A DNA stretch of 50,141 nucleotides, taken from the NCBI GenBank assembly GCA_900318065.1, contig ONIY01000011.1, positions 1-50,141 of the forward strand. Direction: 5' to 3'. A model generated the notes under the pieces. It had not been told where the DNA came from. It ran no database searches and saw nothing but the letters and a program-made list of their open reading frames with translations. This document shows, in pieces, positions 15,798 through 24,663 of the stretch (the first letter of the stretch is position 1; each line of letters starts with the position of its first letter). The translations under genes and the position numbers were made by a program. Origin of the DNA: an uncultured Prevotellaceae bacterium (GTDB lineage Bacteria; Bacteroidota; Bacteroidia; Bacteroidales; Muribaculaceae).

Positions 15798-17362
15798 TGA
15801 AGCACATTCCGTATTTCATACTTCTTCTCATAATTGTGGGCTGCTCCCATGAGCAGTCCCACAATGAACTATTAAAAAGGGCCGAAAATATTGTGTCCAC
15901 TCAGCCCGACTCGGTAGTGGGAATGCTGGCACCACACTGGAATGACACTACAATGACCGAGGCCGACCGAGCTCTCTACGGACTTGTTTACACCGAGGCT
16001 ATTCATCGCAGCGGACTCCATATGGAATCAGACTCGCTGATAAAGGCTAGCAGGGTGTATTACGAGAATCATGGTGACGATGAGCGCCTGGCAAGAGCTC
16101 TGCTTCACAATGGCATTATCCTGTACAAGCAACAGCAGACCCGCGAAGCCATTCTCATGATGAAAAGGGCTGAACACCTGGCTGTCGACTTGCATGTGCC
16201 CGATTTTGAGTGGTATCTCTGCTCGGTGCTTGGTGATGTGAATGACAATGTGGGCGACTACACAATGACCTTGCTATACTATAATCAAGCTCTCAAGGCG
16301 GCGCAACAAGTCGATAACAAGCAGTGGATAGTACAGACCCTCAACAACATTGCCATGACTCACGACATGCTGGGCGAGCGTGACAGCCTCAAGTATTATG
16401 TGGAGCAAGCTAAATCACTTGCCGACAGCACTGATGGCGATGTGAGAGCCACTTATCTCGTCAATCTTGCAAGTCTCATGATGGGAGCCGGCAATAATGC
16501 CGAAGCCAAACGCTACTTGACCGAATCGATGCAGATTTCACCAACCGACCGTGGTGCTAAACTGCTTGCCGACATCTATGTGCAAGAGGGCGACACGGCA
16601 TCGGCTGCACAGCAATGGTATAGTCTTACAACTTCTCTCTCTCCCGATGTCGCCATCCATTCCTTTCAGCAGTTGATAATCTATCTTTACAGGCGAGGCG
16701 AGATGAAGGGAGTGACCGACTTAAGCTTACGACTCAACGAGTTGTATCATAACCTCTATGAACACGATGATACAGCTGGTGTCATTGATCTGCAGACGCA
16801 ATATGACGAGCAAATCAAGGAACGCAAGCATTACAGGAATTTGATTGCATTGCTTGCGTCCATCATTTTCCTAATGATTGCGTTGGCGGTAATAATATGG
16901 TATAGTCGCCATCGCATCGACAAACTCAATTCTCGTTTTGCCGAAACCCAGCAACAATTTAACTTGACTCGCTCTGAACTTACCCACATGCGGCGGCAGA
17001 AGGAGCGTGAACAGCGGGAGAACTCCCTCCAAATGAAGGAAACTGTGTCGCGATTGCATGCATCGGCTAGCACGGGTAAGTCCGCCGGCGATGAGGATGC
17101 TAACGCGCTGGCTCAACTATCTTATGCATTGAACCCCAAGTTGCAAACACTGTTGTCGACTCTTAACTCAAAAGAGCAGATGGTGTGTCTGCTCACAATT
17201 CACAATTTCTTGCCCACCGAGATTGCAACTCTTACCATATCGACGCCTCAGGCCATAACCAACACTCGTGTGCGTTTGCTTAAAAAACTCTTTGGTGAGA
17301 CTGGTGGCGCCAAGGATTTTGATAATGCAATCAAGCAAAGAATAAATTTTACAAAGAAATGA
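15797..17362 (+). CDS. TPR lipoprotein with TM, coiled coil and C-terminal HTH (one-component-like regulator)
   Basis: A 521-aa protein with a lipoprotein-type signal (MKHIPYFILLLIIVGC, lipobox Cys at residue 16). TPR-like helical repeats cover about 20-330. A transmembrane helix follows (LIALLASIIFLMIALAVIIW, about 348-367), then a charged coiled-coil segment (FAETQQQFNLTRSE, MRRQKEREQREN) and a C-terminal helix-turn-helix-like region (LNSKEQMVCLLTIHNFLPTE, IATLTISTPQAITNTRVRLL). The topology places the TPRs in the periplasm and the HTH in the cytoplasm, as in Bacteroidota TPR-TM-LuxR-like regulators. The DNA target is unknown. Coupling to the periplasmic TonB-domain protein suggests that protein may feed a signal to the sensor (inference). 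A combined lipobox and internal TM is unusual but seen in this group. Confidence 0.8.
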   Translation: MKHIPYFILLLIIVGCSHEQSHNELLKRAENIVSTQPDSVVGMLAPHWNDTTMTEADRALYGLVYTEAIHRSGLHMESDSLIKASRVYYENHGDDERLARALLHNGIILYKQQQTREAILMMKRAEHLAVDLHVPDFEWYLCSVLGDVNDNVGDYTMTLLYYNQALKAAQQVDNKQWIVQTLNNIAMTHDMLGERDSLKYYVEQAKSLADSTDGDVRATYLVNLASLMMGAGNNAEAKRYLTESMQISPTDRGAKLLADIYVQEGDTASAAQQWYSLTTSLSPDVAIHSFQQLIIYLYRRGEMKGVTDLSLRLNELYHNLYEHDDTAGVIDLQTQYDEQIKERKHYRNLIALLASIIFLMIALAVIIWYSRHRIDKLNSRFAETQQQFNLTRSELTHMRRQKEREQRENSLQMKETVSRLHASASTGKSAGDEDANALAQLSYALNPKLQTLLSTLNSKEQMVCLLTIHNFLPTEIATLTISTPQAITNTRVRLLKKLFGETGGAKDFDNAIKQRINFTKK

Positions 17363-17365
17363 GAC

Positions 17366-17396
17366 TTGTGGGGATGAATTTTTTTATCTACCTTTG
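17366..17396 (+). promoter_or_regulatory. Promoter of thiL
   Basis: TTG at 17366-17368, a 20-bp spacer, and TACCTTTG at 17389-17396; the ATG is 23 bp downstream. It is a full match to the Bacteroidota pattern. No TPP riboswitch is visible in the short leader. Confidence 0.8.
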
Positions 17397-17418
17397 TAGT
17401 GTATAAAATTATAATGCA

Positions 17419-18444
17419 ATGAGTGAGACAGAGATATCCAGTTTGGGTGAGTTTGGTCTTATTGACCATTTGACACGTGATTTCAAGGTTAAGAATGCGT
17501 CTACGCTGCGTGGGGTGGGCGATGACTGTGCGGTGCTTGACTATGATGGCAAGAAGACCCTTGTCACTACCGACTTGCTGCTCGAAGGCATCCACTTCGA
17601 CCTTACCTACACGCCTCTCAAGCACTTGGGCTACAAGGCGGTAGCGGTTAACTTGAGCGATGTGTATGCCATGAACGGCACTCCACGGCAAGTCACCGTG
17701 TCGCTGGGCATCTCTAAGCGTTTCACCGTTGAGCACATCAATGAGCTCTATGCCGGCATCTACACCGCATGCGAGAAATATGGCGTCGACCTCGTGGGGG
17801 GCGACACCTCGGCATCGGTGACGGGGCTGCTCATCAGCATCACCTGCATTGGCGAGGCCGCTGGGGATGAGATAGTCTATCGCAACGGAGCGCGCGACAC
17901 CGACCTGGTGTGCGTCAGTGGCGACCTGGGCGCTGCCTATATGGGACTGCAACTGCTTGAGCGAGAACGTGTGGCAAGTGCGGGACAGAAGGACTTCCAG
18001 CCCGACTTTGCCGGGCGTGAGTATCTGCTTGAGCGGCAACTCAAGCCCGAACCTCGTGCCGACGTCATCGCCGAGATGCGCCAACTGGGCATCCGTCCCA
18101 CTGCCATGATGGACGTGAGCGACGGCCTCTCGAGCGAGTTGCTCCACATCTGCAAGCAGAGCAATGTGGGCTGCCGCATCTATGAGGACCGCATTCCCAT
18201 CGACTACCAGACTGCCGTGATGGCCGAGGAATTGAACATGAATCTTGTCACTGCCGCGATGAATGGCGGCGAGGACTATGAGCTGCTCTTCACCGTTCCT
18301 CTCACCCAGCACGAGAAAGTTGAGCAGATGAAGACAGCACGTCTCATTGGACGCATCACAAAACCCGAACTCGGAGCCTTCATGGTAACCCGCGACGACA
18401 ACGAGCTACAAATCCGCGCCCAAGGCTGGAATGCATTTGATTAG
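17419..18444 (+). CDS. thiL: Thiamine-phosphate kinase
   Basis: Phosphorylates thiamine monophosphate to thiamine diphosphate using ATP; cytoplasmic. The 341-aa protein belongs to the PurM/ThiL fold: the N-terminal GVGDDCAVLDYDGKKT, the metal-binding TTDLLLEGIHF, YKAVAVNLSDVYAMNGTP (about 75-92), VGGDTSAS, MMDVSDGLSSEL and the C-terminal NGGEDYELLF are all present. The length is normal for the family. It has its own promoter. Its stop lies only 9 bp from the stop of the convergent HU-LysM gene, with no terminator between them. Confidence 0.95.
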   Translation: MSETEISSLGEFGLIDHLTRDFKVKNASTLRGVGDDCAVLDYDGKKTLVTTDLLLEGIHFDLTYTPLKHLGYKAVAVNLSDVYAMNGTPRQVTVSLGISKRFTVEHINELYAGIYTACEKYGVDLVGGDTSASVTGLLISITCIGEAAGDEIVYRNGARDTDLVCVSGDLGAAYMGLQLLERERVASAGQKDFQPDFAGREYLLERQLKPEPRADVIAEMRQLGIRPTAMMDVSDGLSSELLHICKQSNVGCRIYEDRIPIDYQTAVMAEELNMNLVTAAMNGGEDYELLFTVPLTQHEKVEQMKTARLIGRITKPELGAFMVTRDDNELQIRAQGWNAFD

Positions 18445-18453
18445 GGTAAAGAG

Positions 18454-19515
18454 TTAACGGTGGCGCTTGTGGTCTCGGTTACTCTTGTGATGCCTGTGGT
18501 GGCGCTTGTGTTTAGTGTCTTTCTCTAGCGTGTCGGCTTCTTCCTCTGTGTTTTTAATAATAGGTGTTTTCGTGGCTTGTTCTATAGAATCCTTCTTGTC
18601 ACGATACTGCTTGTAGAGTTTCCCTGTCTCGTCATGGGCTCGGCGCAGGCTCGACTTGCTGTCGCTGTTGATGGCATACTTGCTGGCGGGAGGAATAGTG
18701 AGCACCGAACCGTTGGGAATGTGGTGATAGTCGGGGTATTTCTTGGCGTTTTCCAGGTAAATGTAAATCCAGAAGTCTTGGTCGCCGTAGTGTTTTTTAG
18801 CCATGTCGCGCAGGCGGTGGTCTCGGCTAAGTGTGTCGGTGACAAATGCTGGCGCTGGCGTGGTGTTCTTTACGGAGTCGGCGACCATAGCCACCTTGTC
18901 ATCGTCTTTGCGAGAATGCAATCCCGAGACTGTTGCCGCCACTATTGTTATCAAAGCAATTGACGCGGCAATGCCAATCCATAGCTTCTTGCGGCTATTG
19001 GGCTTTTGCTCCAATGTTACTGGTGGGGTAGTGGACTCTTCAGGCTCTTGCATCGCTTGACTTGCTGGCGCGACATCCTCAACGGTCTGTGGCTCAGCCT
19101 CGATGGCGGGTTCAGTAGGCTCTTCGGCCACTGGTTTGCTCGCAGGCTCTTGCTCAATAGGCTCTTGCTCTGCTTGAGACAGCGGCTCGTCGCTTGGCTC
19201 CATGCTCGCGTCAATCTCGGCGAGTTGCTCACTGGTTATCGAGTCGCTGAGTTCCACTGGCTGGAACTGCGCGAATGGCGCATTCACCGCCTCGGCAAGG
19301 TCTTTGTCGGGGGTGAAGAGAATGTCCTTACCTGCTTCTTCCTTCTTGATTTTAAAAGTTCCTAAACCTTTAATTTTCACTGTCTCTCCGCTGTTAAGTG
19401 CTTGAGAGATAGTGTCGAATAGCTCCTGCAGGAACAGTTCGCTCATGCGGCTTGTGGTGTTGGCCTTCGTAGCCACCAGCTCAACCAGTTGTGGAAATGC
19501 TATCTTCTCTTTCAT
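18454..19515 (-). CDS. HU-type DNA-binding domain fused to TM helix and LysM-like domain
   Basis: A 353-aa protein with unusual architecture. Residues 1-90 are an HU/IHF-type domain (KIAFPQLVELVATKANTTSR, GETVKIKGLGTFKIKKEEAG). Residues 95-172 are an acidic Glu/Pro/Gln-rich linker. A hydrophobic helix (LWIGIAASIALITIVAATVS, about 178-197) follows, and then a LysM-like region: DTLSRDHRLRDMAKKHYGDQ, FWIYIYLENAKKYPDYHHIP and GSVLTIP (about 227-275). The tail is very basic and His/Lys/Arg-rich (KHKRHHRHHKSNRDHKRHR). If the helix spans the membrane, the HU domain is cytoplasmic and the LysM periplasmic, so the protein could link nucleoid and cell wall; this is inference. Its ATG overlaps the TGA of the upstream HU gene (ATGA), so the pair is translationally coupled. 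Confidence 0.85.
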   Translation of the reverse strand: MKEKIAFPQLVELVATKANTTSRMSELFLQELFDTISQALNSGETVKIKGLGTFKIKKEEAGKDILFTPDKDLAEAVNAPFAQFQPVELSDSITSEQLAEIDASMEPSDEPLSQAEQEPIEQEPASKPVAEEPTEPAIEAEPQTVEDVAPASQAMQEPEESTTPPVTLEQKPNSRKKLWIGIAASIALITIVAATVSGLHSRKDDDKVAMVADSVKNTTPAPAFVTDTLSRDHRLRDMAKKHYGDQDFWIYIYLENAKKYPDYHHIPNGSVLTIPPASKYAINSDSKSSLRRAHDETGKLYKQYRDKKDSIEQATKTPIIKNTEEEADTLEKDTKHKRHHRHHKSNRDHKRHR

Positions 19516-19793
19516 GACTGGTTGAGTTGTTTCTTAAGGATATTGCTGGTGGCAAAATGCACCTCCACGCGCGGTGGCATGAGGGTGCGCTTGCCAGTCT
19601 CACTGTCCACTTCAATGGACTCGCGGTGGTTAACGGCTTCCAGAGTTCCAAAACGGGGCACACTAATGCTGTCGAGCTCCGAGCAACGTTCCTTCACTAC
19701 GTTGCTCAGAGCCTCAATCAGTTTATTAATATCGGTCTTGTTGCGACCGAGTGATTTAGATAACTTGTCGACTAAATCCTTGTGCTGCATCAT
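19512..19793 (-). CDS. HU-family DNA-binding protein
   Basis: A 93-aa single-domain protein of the HU/IHF superfamily: the N-terminal helical part (DLVDKLSKSLGRNKTDINKL) and the beta-arm part (SVPRFGTLEAVNHRESIEVD, KRTLMPPRVEVHF) are both recognisable. The arm resembles Bacteroidota HU-like proteins more than canonical HU (no GFGTF signature; SVPRFGTLE instead). Two consecutive ATGs give MM at the N-terminus. It is the first gene of a two-gene operon with the HU-TM-LysM protein, overlapping it by 4 nt. The two may form a heterodimer through their HU folds (inference). Confidence 0.9.
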   Translation of the reverse strand: MMQHKDLVDKLSKSLGRNKTDINKLIEALSNVVKERCSELDSISVPRFGTLEAVNHRESIEVDSETGKRTLMPPRVEVHFATSNILKKQLNQS

Positions 19794-19818
19794 CCCAGAA
19801 CCTGCTTAACACTTAAAA

Positions 19819-19905
19819 CGTTCCGCGTTCCACGTTCCACGTTCCACGTTCCACGTTCCACTTATCACTTAACACTTAACACTTAACACTTAACACTTAT
19901 TACTT
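19819..19905. repeat. Heptamer repeats GTTCCAC and CACTTAA
   Basis: At least five GTTCCAC-type units (19819-19861) are followed by about six CACTTAA-type units. Both have a 7-bp period. They fill the space between the HU operon and the 3' end of glnS. The same two motifs recur, in either orientation, at about 26640, 34915-35030, 43230 and 49611-49904. Confidence 0.9.
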
Positions 19906-19910
19906 ACCCC

Positions 19911-21626
19911 TTACTTCTTCTGTGCCTTAGCCCAGCTGTCTTTCAGGGTGATAGTGCGGTTGAATACCAGGTGGTCGGCAGTGCTGTCGGGGTCTACGCA
20001 GAAGTAGCCTATGCGCTGGAACTGGAACTTGTCCTCGGGCTTGGCAATCTGTGCCAGGTAAGGCTCAATCTTGGCATGTGGAAGCACCTTGAGCGAGTCG
20101 GGGTTGAGCAGTTCGCGGAAGTCCTTCTCGGCCTCGGCCGATGGGTTCTCTACGGCGAAGAGACGGTCATAGAGTCTCACCTCGGCATCCTTGCAATGAC
20201 GTGCCGAAACCCAGTGCAGCGTGCCTTTCACCTTGCGCATGCTGCCAGGAGTACCGCTCAGAGTGTCGGGGTCGTAGGTGCAGTGAATCTCGGTGATGTT
20301 GCCGTCGGCATCTTTCACCACCTCGTTACACATTATTATATATCCACCTTTCAGGCGCACTTCCTTGCCAGGAGTCATGCGGAAGAACTTCTTGGGAGGA
20401 TTCTCCATAAAGTCGTCGCGCTCAATGTAGATCTCGCGGCAGAAGGGCATCTCGTGAGTGCCGGCATTCTCCTGCTCGGGATTGTTGTCCATGGCGAGCA
20501 TCTCCACCTTGTCCTCGGGATAGTTGGTAATGACAACCTTCACGGGGTTGAGCACGGCGCACACGCGGTTGGCATTCTTGTTAAGGTCCTCACGAATGTT
20601 GTGCTCGAGCAGGTCGATATCGTTAAGTGCCTCATATTTTGTGTAGCCAATGTCGTCGAGGAAGTTCTTGATCGACTGTGGGGTGTAGCCACGACGGCGC
20701 AAGCCGCAAATGGTGGGCATGCGGGGGTCGTCCCAGCCTGCTACGAGGCCTTCTTTCACCAGCTGGAGGAGCTTGCGCTTGCTCATTACGGTGTAGGTGA
20801 GGTTCAGGCGGTTGAACTCAATCTGGCGAGGGCAGTACTGGTCTACCGTGTCGCCTGCCAGCAGGTGGGCAAAGTAGTCGTAGAGTGGACGGTGAGGCAC
20901 AAACTCCAGGGTGCAAATCGAGTGAGTCACTCCCTCGAAGTAGTCGCTCTGGCCATGCGCGAAGTCATACATGGGATATACTTTCCACTTGGTGCCGGTG
21001 CGCCAGTGTGGAGTCTTGATGATGCGGTACATGATGGGGTCGCGAAAGTGCATGTTGCTCGACGCCATGTCAATCTTGGCGCGCAGCACGCGAGCACCCT
21101 CGTCAAACTCGCCGGCGTTCATGCGCTCAAAGAGGTCGAGGTTCTCCTCTACCGAGCGGTTGCGGTAGGGGCTCTCGGTACCTGCCTGGGTGGGAGTGCC
21201 CTTTTGCTGAGCTATCTGCTCGCTGGTTTGGTCATCGACGTAGGCGAGTCCTTTCTTGATGAGTTCAATAGCAAAGTCATAGAGTTTCTCGAAATAGTCG
21301 CTTGCATAGTACAGACGGTCGCCCCAGTCATAGCCCAGCCAGTGGATGTCGCGCTTGATCGACTCCACATACTCGGTGTCTTCCTTCTGGGGGTTGGTGT
21401 CGTCGAAGCGCAGGTTGCAGGTGCCACCAAACATCTCGGCCACTCCAAAGTCCATGCAGATGGCCTTGGCATGTCCTATGTGGAGATAGCCATTGGGCTC
21501 TGGTGGAAATCGGGTGTTAAGGCGTCCGCCGTTTTTACCTGCTGCCAAGTCGTCGGCAACTATTTGCTGTACAAAGTTGAGGACCTTCTTCTCCTCAACG
21601 GGTCTTATTTCGTTGTTCTCTGCCAT
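19911..21626 (-). CDS. glnS: Glutamine--tRNA ligase
   Basis: Class I aminoacyl-tRNA synthetase charging tRNA-Gln. The 571-aa protein has the HIGH signature in [20 protein letters not shown] (about 43-62), [10 protein letters not shown], the KMSKS-equivalent VMSKRKLL, and the C-terminal anticodon-binding beta-barrels ([20 protein letters not shown]). The length fits bacterial GlnRS (about 550-580). It shares an intergenic region with the divergent argS, and each gene has its own promoter. Its presence means Gln-tRNA can be made directly here. Confidence 0.97.
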   Translation of the reverse strand: MAENNEIRPVEEKKVLNFVQQIVADDLAAGKNGGRLNTRFPPEPNGYLHIGHAKAICMDFGVAEMFGGTCNLRFDDTNPQKEDTEYVESIKRDIHWLGYDWGDRLYYASDYFEKLYDFAIELIKKGLAYVDDQTSEQIAQQKGTPTQAGTESPYRNRSVEENLDLFERMNAGEFDEGARVLRAKIDMASSNMHFRDPIMYRIIKTPHWRTGTKWKVYPMYDFAHGQSDYFEGVTHSICTLEFVPHRPLYDYFAHLLAGDTVDQYCPRQIEFNRLNLTYTVMSKRKLLQLVKEGLVAGWDDPRMPTICGLRRRGYTPQSIKNFLDDIGYTKYEALNDIDLLEHNIREDLNKNANRVCAVLNPVKVVITNYPEDKVEMLAMDNNPEQENAGTHEMPFCREIYIERDDFMENPPKKFFRMTPGKEVRLKGGYIIMCNEVVKDADGNITEIHCTYDPDTLSGTPGSMRKVKGTLHWVSARHCKDAEVRLYDRLFAVENPSAEAEKDFRELLNPDSLKVLPHAKIEPYLAQIAKPEDKFQFQRIGYFCVDPDSTADHLVFNRTITLKDSWAKAQKK

Positions 21627-21700
21627 AATAGTATTGAGATATATATGTTATTCAATGATTTAGAGATTGCTTCATCCTCTTGTTTCATTCTTTTAAACTG

Positions 21701-21731
21701 CAAAGTTAATACAATCTTATTAAATCTCAAA
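21701..21731 (-). promoter_or_regulatory. Promoter of glnS
   Basis: On the minus strand TTTG (21728-21731), a 19-bp spacer, and TAACTTTG (21701-21708) followed by CAG. This is an almost ideal Bacteroidota promoter, 75 bp before the start codon. Confidence 0.85.
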
Positions 21732-21753
21732 ATTACGAAATAATAAAAAATAG

Positions 21754-21784
21754 TTGTTCTTCTTGTTTGATTATTGTAACTTTG
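21754..21784 (+). promoter_or_regulatory. Promoter of argS
   Basis: TTG at 21754-21756, a 20-bp spacer, and TAACTTTG at 21777-21784 followed by CAG. It is back to back with the glnS promoter, so one small region drives two tRNA synthetases in opposite directions. Confidence 0.85.
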
Positions 21785-21827
21785 CAGTTTGGAAATATAT
21801 AACCACATAAATATATCTTTATAAAAC

Positions 21828-23609
21828 ATGTCGATTGAAAGTATACTATCACAAGCAACCGCACAGGCGGTAAACGATTTATATGGCACCGTGGTTGACC
21901 CACAAAGCATTGTGCCACAGGCTACTCGCAAGGAGTTTGAGGGAAACCTCACCATCGTGGTGTTCCCCTTCTTGAGGGCTTCGCACAAGGCGCCCGATGC
22001 CACTGCGCAAGAGATAGGCGACTATCTTGCTGCCCATTGCGATGCCGTTGAGAAGTTCAACGTTATCAAGGGCTTCCTAAACATCACTGTCAAGCCTTCG
22101 TTCTGGGCACAGCTGCTCGACGGCATCTGCCGCGACGAGAACTACGGCTTCAAGCAGGTGACTCCCGAAAGCCAGCTCGTGATGATAGAGTACAGCTCGC
22201 CCAACACCAACAAGCCTCTCCACCTGGGCCATGTGCGCAATAACCTGCTGGGATTCAGCCTGGCACAGATTATGAAAGCCTGTGGCAACAAGGTGGTGAA
22301 GACCAATATCGTCAACGACCGTGGCATCCACATCTGCAAGTCGATGCTCGCGTGGCTCAAGTGGGGCAATGGCGCCACTCCCGAGAGCACTGGCAAGAAG
22401 GGCGACCACCTGATTGGCGACTTCTATGTGCTCTTCGACAAGCACTACAAGGCCGAGATTAAGGAGATTGCTGCCGCTCAGGGCATTAGCGAAGAGGAGG
22501 CCGAGAAGCAGTCGACTCTCATGCAAGAGGCTCGCGAGATGCTCAAGAAGTGGGAGGACAACGACCCCGAGGTGCGCGCGCTGTGGGAGAAGATGAACAG
22601 CTGGGTTTATGCTGGTTTCGACGAGACCTACAAGCGCATGGGCGTGGACTTCGACAAGATTTACTACGAGAGCCAGACCTATCTCGAAGGAAAAGAAAAG
22701 GTGGAGGAAGGCCTCGCCAAGGGCGTGTTCTACCGCAAGGACGACAACAGCGTGTGGGCCGACCTCACTCCCGATGGCCTGGACCACAAGCTGCTGCTGC
22801 GTAGCGACGGCACCAGCGTCTACATGACTCAAGACATTGGCACCGCTAAGCTGCGCTACCAAGACTATCCCATCGACAAGATGATATATGTGGTGGGCAA
22901 TGAGCAGAACTATCACTTCCAGGTGCTCTCGCTCTTGCTCGACAAGCTGGGATTCAAGTGGGGCAAGGACCTGATCCACTTCTCCTATGGCATGGTAGAG
23001 CTGCCTCACGGCAAGATGAAGTCGCGCGAGGGAACGGTGGTCGATGCCGACGACCTGATGGACAAGATGGTCGACGACGCCATGGCAATGACAAGCGACC
23101 GCCTCGAGGGAATGACCATCGACGAGAAGCGTGAGGTGGCACGCATCATTGGCATGGGTGCGCTCAAGTACTTCATCCTCAAGGTTGACCCACGCAAGAA
23201 CATGCTCTTCAATCCTGCCGAGAGTATCGACTTCAACGGCAACACCGGGCCTTTCATCCAGTACACCTATGCCCGCATCCGCTCGCTCCAGCGCAAGGCA
23301 GGCGACAACATGCCGGCTCTGGACGTGAATAGCGTTACTCCTAATGACAAGGAAATTGCTATTATTCAGCGCATTGCCGACTTTGCCAGCGTGGTAGAGG
23401 AAGCAGGACGTACCTATAGCCCTGCCTTGATTGCCAACTACACCTATGAGCTGGCTAAGGAATTCAACCAGTTCTACCACGACTACAGTATCCTCAAGGA
23501 GGAAGACGAGAACCTCAAGGTGTTCCGCCTCGAGCTCTCGCGCACTGTGGCTGGCGTCATCAAGCGCGCCTTCTCACTGCTGGGCATCGAAGTGCCTGAA
23601 CGCATGTAG
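21828..23609 (+). CDS. argS: Arginine--tRNA ligase
   Basis: Class I synthetase charging tRNA-Arg. The 593-aa protein starts with the ArgRS-specific N-terminal tRNA-binding (Add-1) domain. The HIGH-type signature is EYSSPNTNKPLHLGHVRNNL (about 121-140), followed by GNKVVKTNIVNDRGIHICKS. The KMSKS-like element is GKMKSREGTVVD (about 396-407). The C-terminal DALR anticodon domain ends ELSRTVAGVIKRAFSLLGIE. The length is normal. Confidence 0.97.
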   Translation: MSIESILSQATAQAVNDLYGTVVDPQSIVPQATRKEFEGNLTIVVFPFLRASHKAPDATAQEIGDYLAAHCDAVEKFNVIKGFLNITVKPSFWAQLLDGICRDENYGFKQVTPESQLVMIEYSSPNTNKPLHLGHVRNNLLGFSLAQIMKACGNKVVKTNIVNDRGIHICKSMLAWLKWGNGATPESTGKKGDHLIGDFYVLFDKHYKAEIKEIAAAQGISEEEAEKQSTLMQEAREMLKKWEDNDPEVRALWEKMNSWVYAGFDETYKRMGVDFDKIYYESQTYLEGKEKVEEGLAKGVFYRKDDNSVWADLTPDGLDHKLLLRSDGTSVYMTQDIGTAKLRYQDYPIDKMIYVVGNEQNYHFQVLSLLLDKLGFKWGKDLIHFSYGMVELPHGKMKSREGTVVDADDLMDKMVDDAMAMTSDRLEGMTIDEKREVARIIGMGALKYFILKVDPRKNMLFNPAESIDFNGNTGPFIQYTYARIRSLQRKAGDNMPALDVNSVTPNDKEIAIIQRIADFASVVEEAGRTYSPALIANYTYELAKEFNQFYHDYSILKEEDENLKVFRLELSRTVAGVIKRAFSLLGIEVPERM

Positions 23610-23611
23610 TA

Positions 23612-23706
23612 ATCAGTTATCAGTATTCAGTAATCAGTAGTCAGTAGTCAGTAATCAGTAGTCAGTAATCAGTTTTCAGTTATCAGTTATCAGTAGTCAG
23701 TTTTCA
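23612..23706. repeat. Heptamer repeat CAGTAAT/CAGTAGT/CAGTTAT
   Basis: About thirteen near-perfect 7-bp units of CAG-T-N-N-T type follow argS directly. The same family recurs at about 25919-25942 and at 43345-43405. Confidence 0.9.
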
Positions 23707-23778
23707 GAAACGGGAGAAAAGCTTTTTGGCACACTTTTTGCTGCATTACTATCGAAACGAACTAAAATTATATAATAC

Positions 23779-24516
23779 ATGAACAATTACAACAATCTTC
23801 CACCGCTGCCACAGCCTAGCGCAACACAGGCAGCACCACAACAGAGCGAATGGACGCTCAGCACCTACATGACGCAAGTGATGCGCAAGGTGTATGTGAA
23901 AATGTTCCTTGGCCTGCTGGTCACTGCTATCACCTCATTCCTGGTGCTGAGCAGCGAGACCGTGATGACAACCTTGTTCCAGAGCCGTGCACTGCTCATT
24001 GGGCTGTGTGTTGCCGAGCTGGCAATGGTCTTCATCCTCTCCATGGCGATCAACAAACTGAGTTCGCCAGTTGCGACACTGCTGTTCTATGTCTATGCAG
24101 TGCTTAATGGTGTGACTCTGACACCCATTTTCTTGATTTACACCAGTTCGTCGATTGTCTTGACGTTCTTCGTCACAGCAGGCGTGTTCCTGGCAATGTC
24201 GATCTATGGCTACACTACCAAGAGCGACCTCACTAAGTTTGGCACCTTCATGGTGATGGCATTGATAGGACTCATCGTGTGCACTATCATCAACATCTTC
24301 TGGGCCAACAGCGTGATGGAGTGGATTATCAGCTTTGCCGGTGTGGCAATATTCATTGGTCTCACTGCTTGGGACACTCAGAAAATCAAGCAGATGGCAA
24401 TGGAGACCGACGAGGCCAACGTGGGCAAACTCGCCACCCTGGGTGCTCTCTCGCTCTATCTCGACTTCATCAACCTCTTCCTCTACCTGCTGCGTTTGCT
24501 GGGCGGAAGGGACTAA
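23779..24516 (+). CDS. Bax inhibitor-1/YccA family membrane protein
   Basis: A 245-aa polytopic protein with about seven hydrophobic segments, belonging to the BI-1/YccA/YbhL family. Supporting blocks are the N-terminal cytoplasmic QSEWTLSTYMTQVMRKVYVK, then LFYVYAVLNGVTLTPIFLIY, and the C-terminal GLTAWDTQKIKQMA followed by ALSLYLDFINLFLYLLRLLG. Bacterial members are pH-sensitive calcium-leak channels (BsYetJ) or FtsH-associated quality-control modulators (YccA). Which applies here is unknown. A terminator follows, so it is probably monocistronic. Confidence 0.92.
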   Translation: MNNYNNLPPLPQPSATQAAPQQSEWTLSTYMTQVMRKVYVKMFLGLLVTAITSFLVLSSETVMTTLFQSRALLIGLCVAELAMVFILSMAINKLSSPVATLLFYVYAVLNGVTLTPIFLIYTSSSIVLTFFVTAGVFLAMSIYGYTTKSDLTKFGTFMVMALIGLIVCTIINIFWANSVMEWIISFAGVAIFIGLTAWDTQKIKQMAMETDEANVGKLATLGALSLYLDFINLFLYLLRLLGGRD

Positions 24517-24549
24517 AGTGATTGCCCCCAAGTAACATCAACATCACAG

Positions 24550-24590
24550 GTCGCCGCGGCAGTTCAATGCCACGGCGACTTGTTATTTTT
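24550..24590 (+). terminator. Intrinsic terminator after the BI-1 family gene
   Basis: A 12-bp GC-rich stem with one mismatch (GTCGCCGCGGCA pairing with TGCCACGGCGAC), a 6-nt loop, and a T-rich tail (TTGTTATTTTT). Confidence 0.9.
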
Positions 24591-24663
24591 AGAATTCTAT
24601 ACAATAAAAACGACTAATTGGAGTTTTATTAATTAGACGATAATAATTTCTTATTTTTAGATT

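Noticed and set aside
17397-17418. TPP riboswitch upstream of thiL
   Set aside because: The leader between the promoter and the start codon is only about 20 nt and has no thi-box sequence.
19971-21743. A 590-aa plus-strand open frame opposite glnS
   Set aside because: It is the antisense of a clear glutaminyl-tRNA synthetase; the long frame results from codon bias and has no domain match.
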